64,000 nucleotides of DNA. Source: Clostridiales bacterium (GTDB lineage: Bacteria > Bacillota > Clostridia > Christensenellales > Aristaeellaceae). The stretch lies in contig JALFVL010000041.1 of NCBI GenBank assembly GCA_022787165.1, positions 62,001-126,000 on the forward strand, given 5' to 3'. This document shows, in pieces, positions 8,542 to 17,615 of the stretch (the first letter of the stretch is position 1; each line of letters starts with the position of its first letter). Position numbers and translations under genes: made by a program. The notes beneath the pieces are model-generated. The model ran no database searches and had not been told where the DNA came from. It was given only the letters and a program-made list of their open reading frames with translations.

Positions 8542-9444
8542 ATGCGCCATTCCCTCTCCAAATCCGCCGGCATCACGCTGCTCATCGGGGTCAACATCAT
8601 GTGGGGCCTCTCCTTTATCTTTTCCAAGACGGCGCTCAGCGAGGGCATTCCTCCGATGACGCTGATCTTTCTGCGCTGCCTGATCACGTCGGCGCTGCTC
8701 GTTCCTTTCTGCCTGCGGCACGAGGGCGGCATCCGCCTGCACGCGTGGGCGCCCCGCGCCTTCGTGACCTCGATGCTTGGCATCACGATCTATTACTTTT
8801 TCGAATACTCCGGTCTTCAGCGCACGACGGCCTCCGCCGCCTCGCTGATTGTCGCGCTCATCCCGATGATGACGCTGCTGTGCCGCGTCGTCTTCCTGCG
8901 CGAGCGCGTCTCTCTCGGCCGCTGGGGGCTCGTCGCGCTCTCTCTGCTGGGCGTCTGGCTCGTCATCCGCGCGGATGCGCAGGACGGCGCAGGCTCCCTT
9001 GCCGGCAATCTCTTCATGGTTTGCGCCTGCCTCTGCTGGACGGGCTATATCATGGTGACGCCAAAGCTCGCCGCCTCGTGCAGCTCCCTGCGCGTCACCA
9101 CCTGGCAGTCCCTCGCCGCGACGGTGACGCTGCTGCCCTTTGCCCTCGCCGAGCGACGTGCGTGGGTGCCGCTCTCCGCGAAGGCCTGGCTGTGCGTCTT
9201 CCTGCTCGCGGCCGTCTGCTCCGGGCTTTGCTATGTGCTCTACAACGTCTCCATGCGCGTGGTTGATTCGCTGACCGTCGCGCTGACGATCAACATCAAC
9301 CCCATCACGGCCTGCGTCGCAGGTGCGCTTCTGCTCCGGGAGACGCTCACGCCGATGCAGCTCGCCGGAGGGCTTTTCATCATGGCCGCCGTGCTCGCCG
9401 ACGCCGTCCTCTCTGCGCGCAGTAGCACAGAAAACAGGGCTTGA
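8542..9444 (+). CDS. DMT-superfamily transporter (EamA family)
   Basis: A 300-residue protein with about ten membrane segments in two EamA repeats. The first begins GVNIMWGLSFIFSKTAL; the second begins near residue 155 (LFMVCACLCWTGYIM). These proteins usually export metabolites or amino acids; the substrate cannot be read from sequence. It has an AAAGGAGG ribosome site. Its TGA stop overlaps the -35 hexamer of the downstream tyrS promoter, so the gene is a single-cistron unit packed against the next one. Confidence 0.9.
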   Translation: MRHSLSKSAGITLLIGVNIMWGLSFIFSKTALSEGIPPMTLIFLRCLITSALLVPFCLRHEGGIRLHAWAPRAFVTSMLGITIYYFFEYSGLQRTTASAASLIVALIPMMTLLCRVVFLRERVSLGRWGLVALSLLGVWLVIRADAQDGAGSLAGNLFMVCACLCWTGYIMVTPKLAASCSSLRVTTWQSLAATVTLLPFALAERRAWVPLSAKAWLCVFLLAAVCSGLCYVLYNVSMRVVDSLTVALTININPITACVAGALLLRETLTPMQLAGGLFIMAAVLADAVLSARSSTENRA

Positions 9445-9469
9445 CAAGCCGGTTTTGAGCGCCTATAAT
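9441..9469 (+). promoter_or_regulatory. Consensus promoter of the tyrS T-box transcript
   Basis: TTGACA (9441-9446), exactly 17 bp, then TATAAT (9464-9469): a perfect sigma-A-type consensus. The TGA stop of the upstream transporter gene is inside the -35 box. Confidence 0.85.
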
Positions 9470-9489
9470 ACAGCTAACCGACATGATGC

Positions 9490-9840
9490 CGGTTGCATCA
9501 CCGACAAAATGGTGTAAATCCTGCTGCTTTGCGACCGAGGCCGGAGCTTTACAGAAGGACTTACAGAGTAACGCGAGGATGGGAACAAGTAAGCCCGCTC
9601 TTCCTGCATCAGAGAGCCGCCGGTCGGTGCGAGGCGGTGCCAGCAGGCGGGCCCAATACATCCCGGAGCACGGCCCCCAACCTTCCTGTATGGAAGCAGT
9701 AGGCAGCCGCCGGTACGCCGGATACAGCGTGCAGCCCGTGTCGGCGGGCGGTGAGGAGGCTTGCCGCAAGGCGGCCTTGAACGGAAGTGGTACCGCGTGA
9801 TTTCACGCCTTCCCGATTTCAGGGAGGGCGTTTTCTTTTC
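9490..9840 (+). ncRNA. T-box leader controlling tyrS (tyrosine-specific)
   Basis: The long untranslated leader contains the T-box sequence TGGTACCGCG at 9788-9797. The variable base is U, which would pair with A73 of tRNA-Tyr. In the stem I region, GGAT...GCCCGC pairs with GCGGGC...ATCC and leaves an internal loop holding UAC followed by A (9657-9660). UAC is a tyrosine codon, so this is the likely specifier. AGAGAG at 9611-9616 fits the kink-turn motif. The leader ends in the 10-bp terminator ACGCCTTCCC/GGGAGGGCGT plus T-run (9805-9837). Uncharged tRNA-Tyr should stabilise the antiterminator and raise tyrS expression. Confidence 0.92.
9805..9837 (+). terminator. T-box-regulated intrinsic terminator
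   Basis: A ten-pair stem (9805-9814 with 9822-9831) followed by TTTCTTTT. It competes with the antiterminator that contains the T-box sequence. Confidence 0.85.
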
Positions 9841-9878
9841 CCTCCCGCAACCACAACAACGAATGGAGGAACCCTGAC

Positions 9879-11111
9879 ATGGCACAGCACATTCTCGACC
9901 TGCTCAAGGAGCGCGGCTTCATCGCGCAGATGACCTTTGAAGAGGAGCTCTACAAGCAGCTCGAGCAGCCCACCACCTTCTACGTCGGCTTTGATCCGAC
10001 CGCGGATTCCCTGCACATCGGCCATTACATCCCGATCATGGCCATGGCGCACATGCAGCGCGCGGGCCATCGCCCCATCGCCCTGATGGGCGGCGGCACG
10101 GCGATGATCGGCGATCCCTCCGGCAAGACCGACATGCGCAAGATGATGACTGTGGAGACCATCGACGCGAACGTCGCGCACATCAAGGAGCAGATGAGCC
10201 GCTTCCTCGATTTCTCCGAGGGCAAGGCCATCATCGCCAACAACGGCGACTGGCTCCGCCACCTCAACTTCATCGACTTCATGCGCGACATCGGCTCGCT
10301 CTTCTCCGTCAACAAGATGCTGACCGCCGAATGCTACAAGGCCCGCATGGCGACGGACAATGGCCTCTCCTTCCTTGAATTCACCTACATGCTCATGCAG
10401 TCCTACGACTTCCTGGAGCTCTACAAGCGCTACGGCTGCTGCCTCCAGGTCGGCGGCAACGACCAGTGGAGCAACATGCTCGGCGGCGCGGATCTCATCC
10501 GCCGCAAGGAGCAGGGCAACGCCTATGCCTGCACCTGTCAGCTTCTTTTGACCCATGACGGCCGCAAGATGGGTAAGACCGAGGCCGGCGCGCTCTGGCT
10601 CGATCCCAAGAAGACCTCGCCCTACGACTTCTACCAGTACTGGCGCAACGTCGACGACAAGGACGTCGAGAAGTGCCTCGGCCTGCTGACCTTCCTGCCG
10701 ATGGACGAGGTTCGCCGCCTCGGCGCGCTCGAGGGCAGCGAGATCAACGAGGCCAAGAAGGTGCTCGCCTTCGAGGTCACCAAGCTCGTCCACGGCGAGG
10801 AGGAGGCTGTCAAGGCGCAGGAGGCCGCTGCTTCCCTCTTCGGCGGCGCGGCGATGGGCGGCTCCATCCCCACGACCGAGATCACCGCGGCAGACCTTGA
10901 AAAGGACGCGCGCGTGACGACGCTGCTGGCCGTCTGCGGACTCGCCCCTTCCAATTCCGCCGCGCGCAGGCTCGTGCAGGGCGGCGGCGTCAGCGTCAAC
11001 GATGAGAAGATCAGCGACGTGAACGCCGTCGTGACGGCGGAACAGTTCGGCGCGGAGGGTCTGATGCTCAAGAGCGGCAAGAAGAAATTCCACCGCATTC
11101 TCCTCAAGTGA
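9879..11111 (+). CDS. tyrS: Tyrosyl-tRNA synthetase
   Basis: A 410-residue class I aminoacyl-tRNA synthetase that charges tRNA-Tyr. The HIGH signature is at residues 46-49 (LHIGHY) and the KMSKS-like loop is KMGKT near residue 230. GGNDQWSNM marks the tyrosine-binding region. The last ~65 residues are an S4-like RNA-binding domain ([20 protein letters not shown]). It is regulated by the T-box leader just upstream. The stop is one base away from the next start, so the YigZ gene is probably translationally coupled. Confidence 0.97.
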   Translation: MAQHILDLLKERGFIAQMTFEEELYKQLEQPTTFYVGFDPTADSLHIGHYIPIMAMAHMQRAGHRPIALMGGGTAMIGDPSGKTDMRKMMTVETIDANVAHIKEQMSRFLDFSEGKAIIANNGDWLRHLNFIDFMRDIGSLFSVNKMLTAECYKARMATDNGLSFLEFTYMLMQSYDFLELYKRYGCCLQVGGNDQWSNMLGGADLIRRKEQGNAYACTCQLLLTHDGRKMGKTEAGALWLDPKKTSPYDFYQYWRNVDDKDVEKCLGLLTFLPMDEVRRLGALEGSEINEAKKVLAFEVTKLVHGEEEAVKAQEAAASLFGGAAMGGSIPTTEITAADLEKDARVTTLLAVCGLAPSNSAARRLVQGGGVSVNDEKISDVNAVVTAEQFGAEGLMLKSGKKKFHRILLK

Positions 11112-11112
11112 T

Positions 11113-11763
11113 ATGGCGGCACAGCTTTCCTATAAGACGCTGCGCGCGGAGAACTCCGCGGAGTTCATCATCAACAAGTCCCGCTTCATCGGCTACGGCT
11201 GCCCCTGCGAAACCGAGGAGGAGGCGCTCGCCTTCCTCGCCCGTATTCGCCAGAAGCACAAGGACGCCACGCATAACTGCTACGCCTACATCATCGGCCT
11301 GAACGCGGGCATCATGCGCTACAGCGACGACGGCGAGCCAGGCGGCACGGCGGGCCTGCCGATCATCGAGGTCATGAAGGCGCGCGGCGTCGTCAACTGT
11401 GCGGTGGTCGTCACGCGTTATTTCGGCGGCGTGCTGCTCGGCGCCGGCGGGCTTGTGCGCGCCTACGCGCAGGGCAGCAAGACCGCGCTCGACGCAGCGG
11501 GCGTCGTCGTGATGGAGAGAAGCGTCCGCCATCTGGTCGAGGTCGATTATTCAACCTGGCAGCGGCTTGAATACTTCCTCCGCTCCGCGCCCGTGATCCT
11601 CGAGCACACGGAATTCGGCGCAAGCGTCGTCTGCACGCTGATGGTGCGCAGGCGCGACGAAGACGCGCTCCTCTCGGAGATCACCCGCGTCACCGACGGC
11701 ACCGCCGAAACCCTGCCCGACGGGGAGCTCTTCTATCCCTGGCCGGAGGGTGCGCAGGCATAA
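11113..11763 (+). CDS. YigZ/IMPACT family protein
   Basis: A 216-residue protein. The N-terminal UPF0029 domain has KSRFIGYGCPC (near residue 20), HNCYAYIIG, the DDGEPGGTAGLP signature and VVVTRYFGGVLLGAGGLVRAY. The C-terminal ~70 residues form the second, DUF1949-like domain. IMPACT proteins relate to GCN2 regulation in eukaryotes; the bacterial role is not settled. It starts 1 bp after the tyrS stop and has no strong ribosome site of its own. Confidence 0.93.
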   Translation: MAAQLSYKTLRAENSAEFIINKSRFIGYGCPCETEEEALAFLARIRQKHKDATHNCYAYIIGLNAGIMRYSDDGEPGGTAGLPIIEVMKARGVVNCAVVVTRYFGGVLLGAGGLVRAYAQGSKTALDAAGVVVMERSVRHLVEVDYSTWQRLEYFLRSAPVILEHTEFGASVVCTLMVRRRDEDALLSEITRVTDGTAETLPDGELFYPWPEGAQA

Positions 11764-11785
11764 GCCCATCCCGAATGCAATACAA

Positions 11786-11815
11786 AGAAAGGACAGCCGC
11801 AAAGCTGTCCTTTCT
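11786..11815. terminator. Bidirectional terminator between the yigZ-like gene and ABC permease
   Basis: A 12-bp perfect inverted repeat (AGAAAGGACAGC / GCTGTCCTTTCT) with a CGCAAA loop, between convergent genes. Confidence 0.7.
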
Positions 11816-11828
11816 GCATCTCATCCTT

Positions 11829-12749
11829 TTACCGGCTCCCCTTGTCGTAGGGAACGCCCTCGGCCTTCGGCGCGCGGGACTTCTTGCTCGTGAACGCGAG
11901 AATGACCATCGAGGCGATGAAGGGAATCATGTTGTACATGTTCTGCGTCCAGCCCAGCGCCGCGAGCGCGGGAATGGAGCTGGCGATATTCGCCAGGGAC
12001 TTGAACAGCGCGAAGAAGACGGCCGCAAAGAATATCCGGAACGGCTTCCATTGACCAAAGATCATGACAGCCAGCGCCAGGAAGCCCGCGCCCGAGACGC
12101 CGACCTCAAAGTTCCAGCTGGAGACCGGCGGAATGATGTAGGCCATGCCGCCGATGCCGCCAAGCACGCCGGAGATCATCACGCCGAGATAGCGCATTTT
12201 GTAGACGTTGATGCCGACACTGTCCGCCGCCTGGGGATGCTCTCCGCAGGCGCGCAGGCGCAGACCGATTCGCGTCTTGTAGAGCACAACATAGGCCAGC
12301 AGCAGACAGACGATGCCGATGAACAGGAAGACGTTGACCGTCAGCGGCCCGAAATCGTAAACAAAGGCGCGGTTGCTGTAATCCAGCTTCGCCGACGCGG
12401 AGCCATTGACACCCTTGGCGATGACCATCGCCAGCGCCGTGGCCAGCATGTTGAGCGCCGTGCCGCCGATGGTCTGGTCCGCGTTGAGATTGATGGAGGC
12501 GAACGCCAGCAGCACGGAATAGACCATGCCCGCGATGGCAGCCGCCAGCACGGAGACAGTCACGACGCTCATCATGCCCGCTCCAGCCGGCATCATCTTG
12601 ACGGCGATGACGCCTGCCAGGCCGCCGATGACCATGATGCCCTCCAGCGCAATGTTGATGATGCCGCTGCGCTCGGAGAACATGCCGCCCAGCGCAACCA
12701 TCATCAGTACGACGGTGTACAGCAGCGTATATTTCAGCAACAGAAACAT
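11829..12749 (-). CDS. ABC transporter permease, nucleoside/sugar type (NupQ/YufQ-like)
   Basis: A 306-residue inner-membrane permease of the BPD_transp_2 family with about eight to nine membrane segments. Recognisable features are SERSGIINIALEGIM (residues 26-40) and LRACGEHPQAADSVGINVYKMRY, the EAA-like coupling loop. The ATG shares one base with the stop of the upstream permease gene (TGATG), indicating translational coupling. In Bacillus this set imports guanosine-type nucleosides; related sets carry simple sugars, so the substrate is only probable. Confidence 0.92.
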   Translation of the reverse strand: MFLLLKYTLLYTVVLMMVALGGMFSERSGIINIALEGIMVIGGLAGVIAVKMMPAGAGMMSVVTVSVLAAAIAGMVYSVLLAFASINLNADQTIGGTALNMLATALAMVIAKGVNGSASAKLDYSNRAFVYDFGPLTVNVFLFIGIVCLLLAYVVLYKTRIGLRLRACGEHPQAADSVGINVYKMRYLGVMISGVLGGIGGMAYIIPPVSSWNFEVGVSGAGFLALAVMIFGQWKPFRIFFAAVFFALFKSLANIASSIPALAALGWTQNMYNMIPFIASMVILAFTSKKSRAPKAEGVPYDKGSR

Positions 12750-13885
12750 CAGTCATCCCCTCCTTTGCCCAGATCAGCCGCGCGCCGTTTGCCAAAGAGC
12801 GCTGCACGAATCTTGTTTTTGAAGAGCAGAGAGAACGCGCACAGGTAGATGATCAGCGCCGTAATGACATCCGCGATCTCCTTCGTGTAATACTGCGTGG
12901 AGAGCTTCGTGCCGCCCACCGTAATATAGGAGATAAAGAGCGAGGAGAAGATTGTGGCAATCGGGTTGGAGCAGGCCAGCAGCGCCGCGCTGATGCCGTT
13001 AAAGCCCATCGCCGGAAGCGCCGTAGAAACCTGCGGATTCCACTCCGCCACCGTCGAGAGGTAATAAAGCCCCGCGCCGATGCCCGCCAGCGCGCCGGCA
13101 ATCGTCATGGAGAGGATGATGTTGCGCTTGTCGTTGATGCCGGCGTACTGCGCGGCGTTCTTGTTGAAGCCGCAGGCCTTGAGCTCAAAGCCAAACGTCG
13201 TCTTGCTCAGCACGATGTAGACGACCAGCGCAAAGAAGATGGCGATGAAGATCGCGATGGTCACCGACTGCAGGTTGCCAAAGAGCCCGCTCATCCCGCA
13301 GCTGGGGATCATCGACTGCGGCGCTACCTTGCGAAGGCTATGCGTCTTCGTCGTCGCAAGATCATACAGGGGGCTCTTCCCCTTGCCATACATGATGTCG
13401 TTCACCAGATACAATCCGATCCAGTTGAACATGATCGACGTGATGACCTCGTTGATGTTGAGATAGGCCTTGAAAATACCCGGGATGGCGCCCCAGAAGG
13501 CGCCCAGCACCATCGCCGCCAGCAGACACAGATACCACGGCAGCTGCAGCACAATCGCGCAGTACAGTGCGCCGAACGCGCCCAGCGTGTATTGGCCCGC
13601 CGCGCCAATGTTGAACAGGCCGGTTTTGAAGGCGAAGCCCACGGAAAGGCCCGTCATGATCAGCGGCGCGCCGTTGGCCAGCACGGTACCCATGTTGCGC
13701 GCGCTCTTGAGGCCGCTGGTCAGAATGACCATCAGACCGTCTCCAAAGGCATGCTCCACGTTGATGATCGCCAGCGCGACCAGGCCCAGCAGCAGGCCAA
13801 TGACGATGCAGATCAGCGAGGCTGCCACCGACACAAACGCCTCGGAGGACGCCAGCTGTCCGCTAAGGGATTGCTTGTTTTCCAT
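12749..13885 (-). CDS. ABC transporter permease, nucleoside/sugar type (NupP/YufP-like)
   Basis: A 378-residue permease, longer than its partner as is usual for this subunit. It has an N-terminal segment, FKTGLFNIGAAGQYTLGAFGA (near residue 106) and a coupling loop FELKACGFNKNAAQYAGIN. It has a GGAGGCGGG ribosome site and starts 14 bp after the ATPase stop. It forms a heterodimeric channel with the adjacent permease. Confidence 0.92.
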   Translation of the reverse strand: MENKQSLSGQLASSEAFVSVAASLICIVIGLLLGLVALAIINVEHAFGDGLMVILTSGLKSARNMGTVLANGAPLIMTGLSVGFAFKTGLFNIGAAGQYTLGAFGALYCAIVLQLPWYLCLLAAMVLGAFWGAIPGIFKAYLNINEVITSIMFNWIGLYLVNDIMYGKGKSPLYDLATTKTHSLRKVAPQSMIPSCGMSGLFGNLQSVTIAIFIAIFFALVVYIVLSKTTFGFELKACGFNKNAAQYAGINDKRNIILSMTIAGALAGIGAGLYYLSTVAEWNPQVSTALPAMGFNGISAALLACSNPIATIFSSLFISYITVGGTKLSTQYYTKEIADVITALIIYLCAFSLLFKNKIRAALFGKRRAADLGKGGDD

Positions 13886-13899
13886 CTCTGCCCGCCTCC

Positions 13900-15429
13900 T
13901 TATCCGTTTCTGCGCGCGCCGGCCATGTACAGACCCAGCTCCTGGGCTGTGGTATGCTTCGGATCAAGCTCGCCGACGATCTCGCCCTCGTACATGACGA
14001 GAATCCGATCCGGCACCTCAAGCACCTCGTCAAGCTCCAGCGAGACCAGCAGCACCGCCTTGCCTGCGTCCCGCTGGGCGAGCAGCTCCTTGCGGATGTA
14101 CTCGATCGCGCCCACATCCAGGCCGCGCGTGGGCTGAACAGCGATGAGCAGGTCGCTGCCCATGTCGATCTCGCGGGCGATGATGGCCTTCTGCTGGTTG
14201 CCGCCGGACATGCTGCGCGCCACCGTTTCCGGCCCCTGGCCGCTTCTCACGTCAAAGCGCTCGATGAGCCCTTCGGCATAGGAACGAATCTCGTCAAATC
14301 GCAGGAAGCCGTGATTCGAGAAGCGCTCGTGGTTATACTGCTTGAGGACGAGGTTGTTTTCCAGCGTGTAATCAAGCACAAGCCCGTGCTTGTGACGGTC
14401 CTCCGGAATATGGCTCATGCCGCAGGCCGTGCGCTCACGGATGGACATCTGCGTGATGTCCTTGTCGTTGAGGAAGATCTTGCCGCTGTCGGCCTTCATG
14501 AGGCCCGTCAGCGCGTAAACCAGCTCGCTCTGCCCGTTGCCGTCGATGCCCGCGATGCAGGCGATCTCGCCCCGGCGCACGTTAAAGGAGACGTTGTTGA
14601 CCAGCGGCTTGCCGTGGCGCTTGCTTTTGACCGTCAGATTCTGCACGGAGAGGATGCTCTCCCCCGGCAGGCAGGGGGATTTGTCCATGATCAGCTGCAC
14701 CTTGCGGCCGACCATCATCTCGCTGAGCTCCTCCTTGCTGGTGGATGCGACGTCGACGGTGCCGATGCAGCGTCCTTTACGCAGCACGGTGCAGCGATCC
14801 GCGACGGCCTTGATCTCGTCGAGCTTGTGGGTGATGAAGAGGATGGATTTTCCCTCCGCCGCCAACCCCTTCATGATCTTCATCAACTCGTCGATCTCCT
14901 GCGGGGTCAACACGGCGGTCGGCTCGTCAAAGATGAGCACCTCGTTGTCGCGATAGAGCATCTTGAGGATCTCTGTGCGCTGCTGCATGCCCACGGTGAT
15001 ATCCTCGACCATCGCGTCCGGATCGACCTTGAGGCCGTAACGCTCGCTCAGCTCGATGACCTTCCGCCTCGCCTGCGCCTTCTGCAAAAAGCCGAAGGGC
15101 TTGCTGGCCGGCTCAACGCCCAGGATGATGTTGTCCAGCACGGAGAAGACCTCGACCAGCTTGAAATGCTGATGCACCATGCCGATGCCCAGGTCGTTTG
15201 CGTCGTTGGGATCGCGGATTTGAACGACCTCGCCGTTCTTGCGGATTTCGCCCTTCTCCGGCTGGTACAGTCCAAAGAGCACGCTCATCAGCGTCGATTT
15301 GCCTGCGCCGTTTTCGCCAAGCAGAGCGTGAATTTCGCCCTTTCTGAGCTGAAGCGTGATATCATCGTTGGCGATGATGCCCGGGAACTCTTTGGTGATG
15401 TTCAGCATTTCGATGATATACTCGCTCAA
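13900..15429 (-). CDS. ABC transporter ATP-binding protein, double-domain (NupO/YufO-like)
   Basis: About 509 residues with two fused ATPase domains, as in sugar/nucleoside importers. The first has Walker A GENGAGKS (near residue 38) and a degenerate signature VGMQQR with Walker B LIFDEPTAVL. The second has an unusual Walker A region (GIDGNGQSEL) and the intact signature MSGGNQQK. I placed the start at a TTG 8 nt after GGAG; GTG codons slightly upstream are alternatives. No substrate-binding lipoprotein gene (BmpA type) is adjacent. Confidence 0.9.
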   Translation of the reverse strand: MSEYIIEMLNITKEFPGIIANDDITLQLRKGEIHALLGENGAGKSTLMSVLFGLYQPEKGEIRKNGEVVQIRDPNDANDLGIGMVHQHFKLVEVFSVLDNIILGVEPASKPFGFLQKAQARRKVIELSERYGLKVDPDAMVEDITVGMQQRTEILKMLYRDNEVLIFDEPTAVLTPQEIDELMKIMKGLAAEGKSILFITHKLDEIKAVADRCTVLRKGRCIGTVDVASTSKEELSEMMVGRKVQLIMDKSPCLPGESILSVQNLTVKSKRHGKPLVNNVSFNVRRGEIACIAGIDGNGQSELVYALTGLMKADSGKIFLNDKDITQMSIRERTACGMSHIPEDRHKHGLVLDYTLENNLVLKQYNHERFSNHGFLRFDEIRSYAEGLIERFDVRSGQGPETVARSMSGGNQQKAIIAREIDMGSDLLIAVQPTRGLDVGAIEYIRKELLAQRDAGKAVLLVSLELDEVLEVPDRILVMYEGEIVGELDPKHTTAQELGLYMAGARRNG

Positions 15430-15466
15430 AATCACCACTCCTTTGCCGAAATTTCTTGTGGCATCT

Positions 15467-15472
15467 ATTATA
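15467..15472 (-). promoter_or_regulatory. -10 element of the ABC transporter operon
   Basis: A perfect TATAAT on the minus strand, about 37 bp before the ATPase start. No good -35 box is seen at the expected distance, so a regulator may help. Confidence 0.4.
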
Positions 15473-15520
15473 CCGTATTCATACCCGTTTTAAAAGCCTT
15501 TTTTTCGCCAGCTTCCTGCG

Positions 15521-15546
15521 ACAAAAAGCGGCCCGAAGGCCGCTCA
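15521..15546 (-). terminator. Terminator of the TraX-regulator-kinase operon
   Basis: On the minus strand AGCGGCC-TTCG-GGCCGCT is followed by TTTTTGT. The stem begins inside the kinase stop codon. Confidence 0.8.
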
Positions 15547-16941
15547 GTCTTCCTCGGGCGCCGTGATCCAGCCGAGGGTCATCCTCGCGACGGCGCCGCT
15601 ATCGTTTTGGAGCGTCAGTACGCCGCCATGGCGCAGCGCTGTCTGTGCCGCATAGCATAGTCCCATGCCCGCATGGCCTCCAGAGGAGCGGTGCTTTTCC
15701 TCCGTGTAAAAGGCGCGTCCGGCCAGGCGGAGTGCTTCTGCCGAAAAGCCCGGGCCGCTGTCGCGCACGGTGAGGCTGAGCAGGCCGTCCTCTGCCGCCA
15801 GGGAAAGCGCCACCTTGCCGTCCTGCCCGGCATAGCGCGCGGCGTTGTCCAGCAGGTTGAGCGCAGCGCGCGTCACCGCCTCCCGCTCGAGCCTTCCCTC
15901 GCCCTGCGGCCGCCCCGACGGGACGAACTCCACTCGCCTGACCGCGCAGAGGCTCGCCCCCTGCGCGTTGAGCGCTTCGGCCAGCGTCGCGAGATTCACC
16001 CTCTGCATCCGTTCCTCTCCGTCATCCATCTGTGTGGAGAGCGCCTGAAGCTGATGCATGCAGGCCTGCATGCGCTCTGCCGCACGCTCGATCGCCCTGA
16101 CCCGCTGCGCCGGCCCGTCTGGCAAGCCATCCTCCTCCAGCAGCTCCGCACTGCCGGAGATGACCGCCAGCGGCGTCTTGAGATCATGCGCCAGCGAGGC
16201 GATCTCCCTGCGCCTCTCCTGCTCCAGAACAAACTGCCGCTCAAGCGACTCCGCCAGTGACAGCCGCAGCGCCTCCATCGCGCGGAGGGCCTCCCCCAGC
16301 TCCGCCGCGTGCGTCCCGATCGAAATGGGCGTTTGAAGCGACCGACTGACGATTGCCTGGGACGCCTGTGTCAGGCGCTGCGCATCCTCGCGCAGCAGGC
16401 GCGCATAGCGCCGCGTGTGCAAGACCGCCGCGCCGCCCAGCAGCCCCGCCAGCACGACGAGCATCATGCTCTGAAAGTCCGGCAGATACGCGGCCAGGCG
16501 AGCGCTTTGGTATGGCACGGCATAGTCGTATTGCAGCACGGCCATTCCGCCTCCACCCATCGGGACGAGCCTGTGATACTGCGTGTAGAGCAGCCCCTGC
16601 TTGAGCCTTCCCTCCGAGGCGGCACGGCGGATCTGCTCAAGTCGGGACAGCTTCATCGCTGCATGCGCTGTCAGCTCCCCCTCCCGCGAAAAGACCGCCC
16701 AGCGGATGTAGTGCGGGACGCTGTCCGGCTCCAGAACGCCCGTATTCCCGATGCGCTGCGCGAGCACCCCGGCCTGAGCGGCCGCCGTGTACGCCGGAAG
16801 CACCCAGCCTCTGTTCATTGCCGCCATGAATGCCGTCCACCACAGCAGCGCCAGCACCGCCATCGTCAGGCAGGTCGTCAGCAGATACCGCGCAAACAGC
16901 GTCTGCAAACGGGCAGGCCTGCCCGCCTTTACCGCACCCAT
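15544..16941 (-). CDS. Sensor histidine kinase
   Basis: A 465-residue membrane kinase with one N-terminal membrane helix (~20-45), an extracytoplasmic sensor region (~46-155), a second helix (~158-178) and a HAMP-like linker. The H-box is SLAHDLKTPL, with the phosphorylated histidine near residue 250; the N-box is NLLDNAARY and the G box is DSGPGF. It autophosphorylates and passes phosphate to the response regulator encoded just upstream; the two genes overlap by 13 nt. Signal and targets are unknown. Confidence 0.94.
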   Translation of the reverse strand: MGAVKAGRPARLQTLFARYLLTTCLTMAVLALLWWTAFMAAMNRGWVLPAYTAAAQAGVLAQRIGNTGVLEPDSVPHYIRWAVFSREGELTAHAAMKLSRLEQIRRAASEGRLKQGLLYTQYHRLVPMGGGGMAVLQYDYAVPYQSARLAAYLPDFQSMMLVVLAGLLGGAAVLHTRRYARLLREDAQRLTQASQAIVSRSLQTPISIGTHAAELGEALRAMEALRLSLAESLERQFVLEQERRREIASLAHDLKTPLAVISGSAELLEEDGLPDGPAQRVRAIERAAERMQACMHQLQALSTQMDDGEERMQRVNLATLAEALNAQGASLCAVRRVEFVPSGRPQGEGRLEREAVTRAALNLLDNAARYAGQDGKVALSLAAEDGLLSLTVRDSGPGFSAEALRLAGRAFYTEEKHRSSGGHAGMGLCYAAQTALRHGGVLTLQNDSGAVARMTLGWITAPEED

Positions 16942-17591
16942 CTGTATCCCACTCCCCAGATCGTCTCAATCGGATTGTGTCCCGCCTCACGGAACTTCGC
17001 GCGGATGCTGCGCACATGCTCCGTCACGACGGTGCTGTCCGCCTGCCCGTCAAAGCCGAACGCCGCCTCGTAGATCTGCTCCTTGGTAAATGCCTGTCCG
17101 GGATGGAGCGCCAGAAACTCGCAGATCGCGTATTCGCCTCTGGAGAGCCCGATGGGCCGCTCCCCGCACAGGACGCGGCGCTCCAGAAGATCGAAGACGA
17201 TCTCCCCGCACACGAGCCGGCTGTGCGGCCTGCGTTCCTCCCGTCGCAGATGGGCGTTCACGCGGGCGCGCAGCTCCGCAATGCGAAAGGGCTTGCAGAG
17301 ATAGTCGTCCGCGCCGACACCCAAGCCCGTCAGGACATCGCTTTCCTCCGCCCTGGCCGTCAGAAAGAGAATCGGGCAATCAACCAGCGCGCGAATGCGC
17401 CGGCAGAACGCAAACCCGTCCTCGCCGGGCATCATCACATCCAGCAGGATGCAATCCGCCCATTTGCGCAGCCGCTCGTCAAACTCATGCGCATCCGCAG
17501 CCGCCTCCACCTGATGCCCGTCGCGAACGAGCGCCTCGGCGATCATCCGGCGCAGATCTGCGTCGTCGTCAATCACCAGCACATGCGCCAT
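16929..17591 (-). CDS. OmpR/PhoB-family response regulator
   Basis: A 220-residue regulator. The receiver (1-115) has acidic residues DDD at 8-10, phospho-acceptor D near 51 (ILLDVMMPGEDG), T in LTARAEE and K in LCKPF. The C-terminal winged helix (~125-220) ends with the typical VWGVGYRW-like segment (IWGVGYRWVR). It lies between a TraX-family gene (24 bp upstream) and its cognate kinase. Confidence 0.95.
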   Translation of the reverse strand: MAHVLVIDDDADLRRMIAEALVRDGHQVEAAADAHEFDERLRKWADCILLDVMMPGEDGFAFCRRIRALVDCPILFLTARAEESDVLTGLGVGADDYLCKPFRIAELRARVNAHLRREERRPHSRLVCGEIVFDLLERRVLCGERPIGLSRGEYAICEFLALHPGQAFTKEQIYEAAFGFDGQADSTVVTEHVRSIRAKFREAGHNPIETIWGVGYRWVR

Positions 17592-17615
17592 GTTCCGCCC
17601 CTCCTTCTTCCATGT

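Noticed and set aside
13954-15660. A 568-codon plus-strand frame opposite the ABC ATPase, and similar frames at 3510-4856, 29465-30997 and 40375-41892
   Set aside because: All lie opposite well-supported genes, start without ribosome sites and give low-complexity products.
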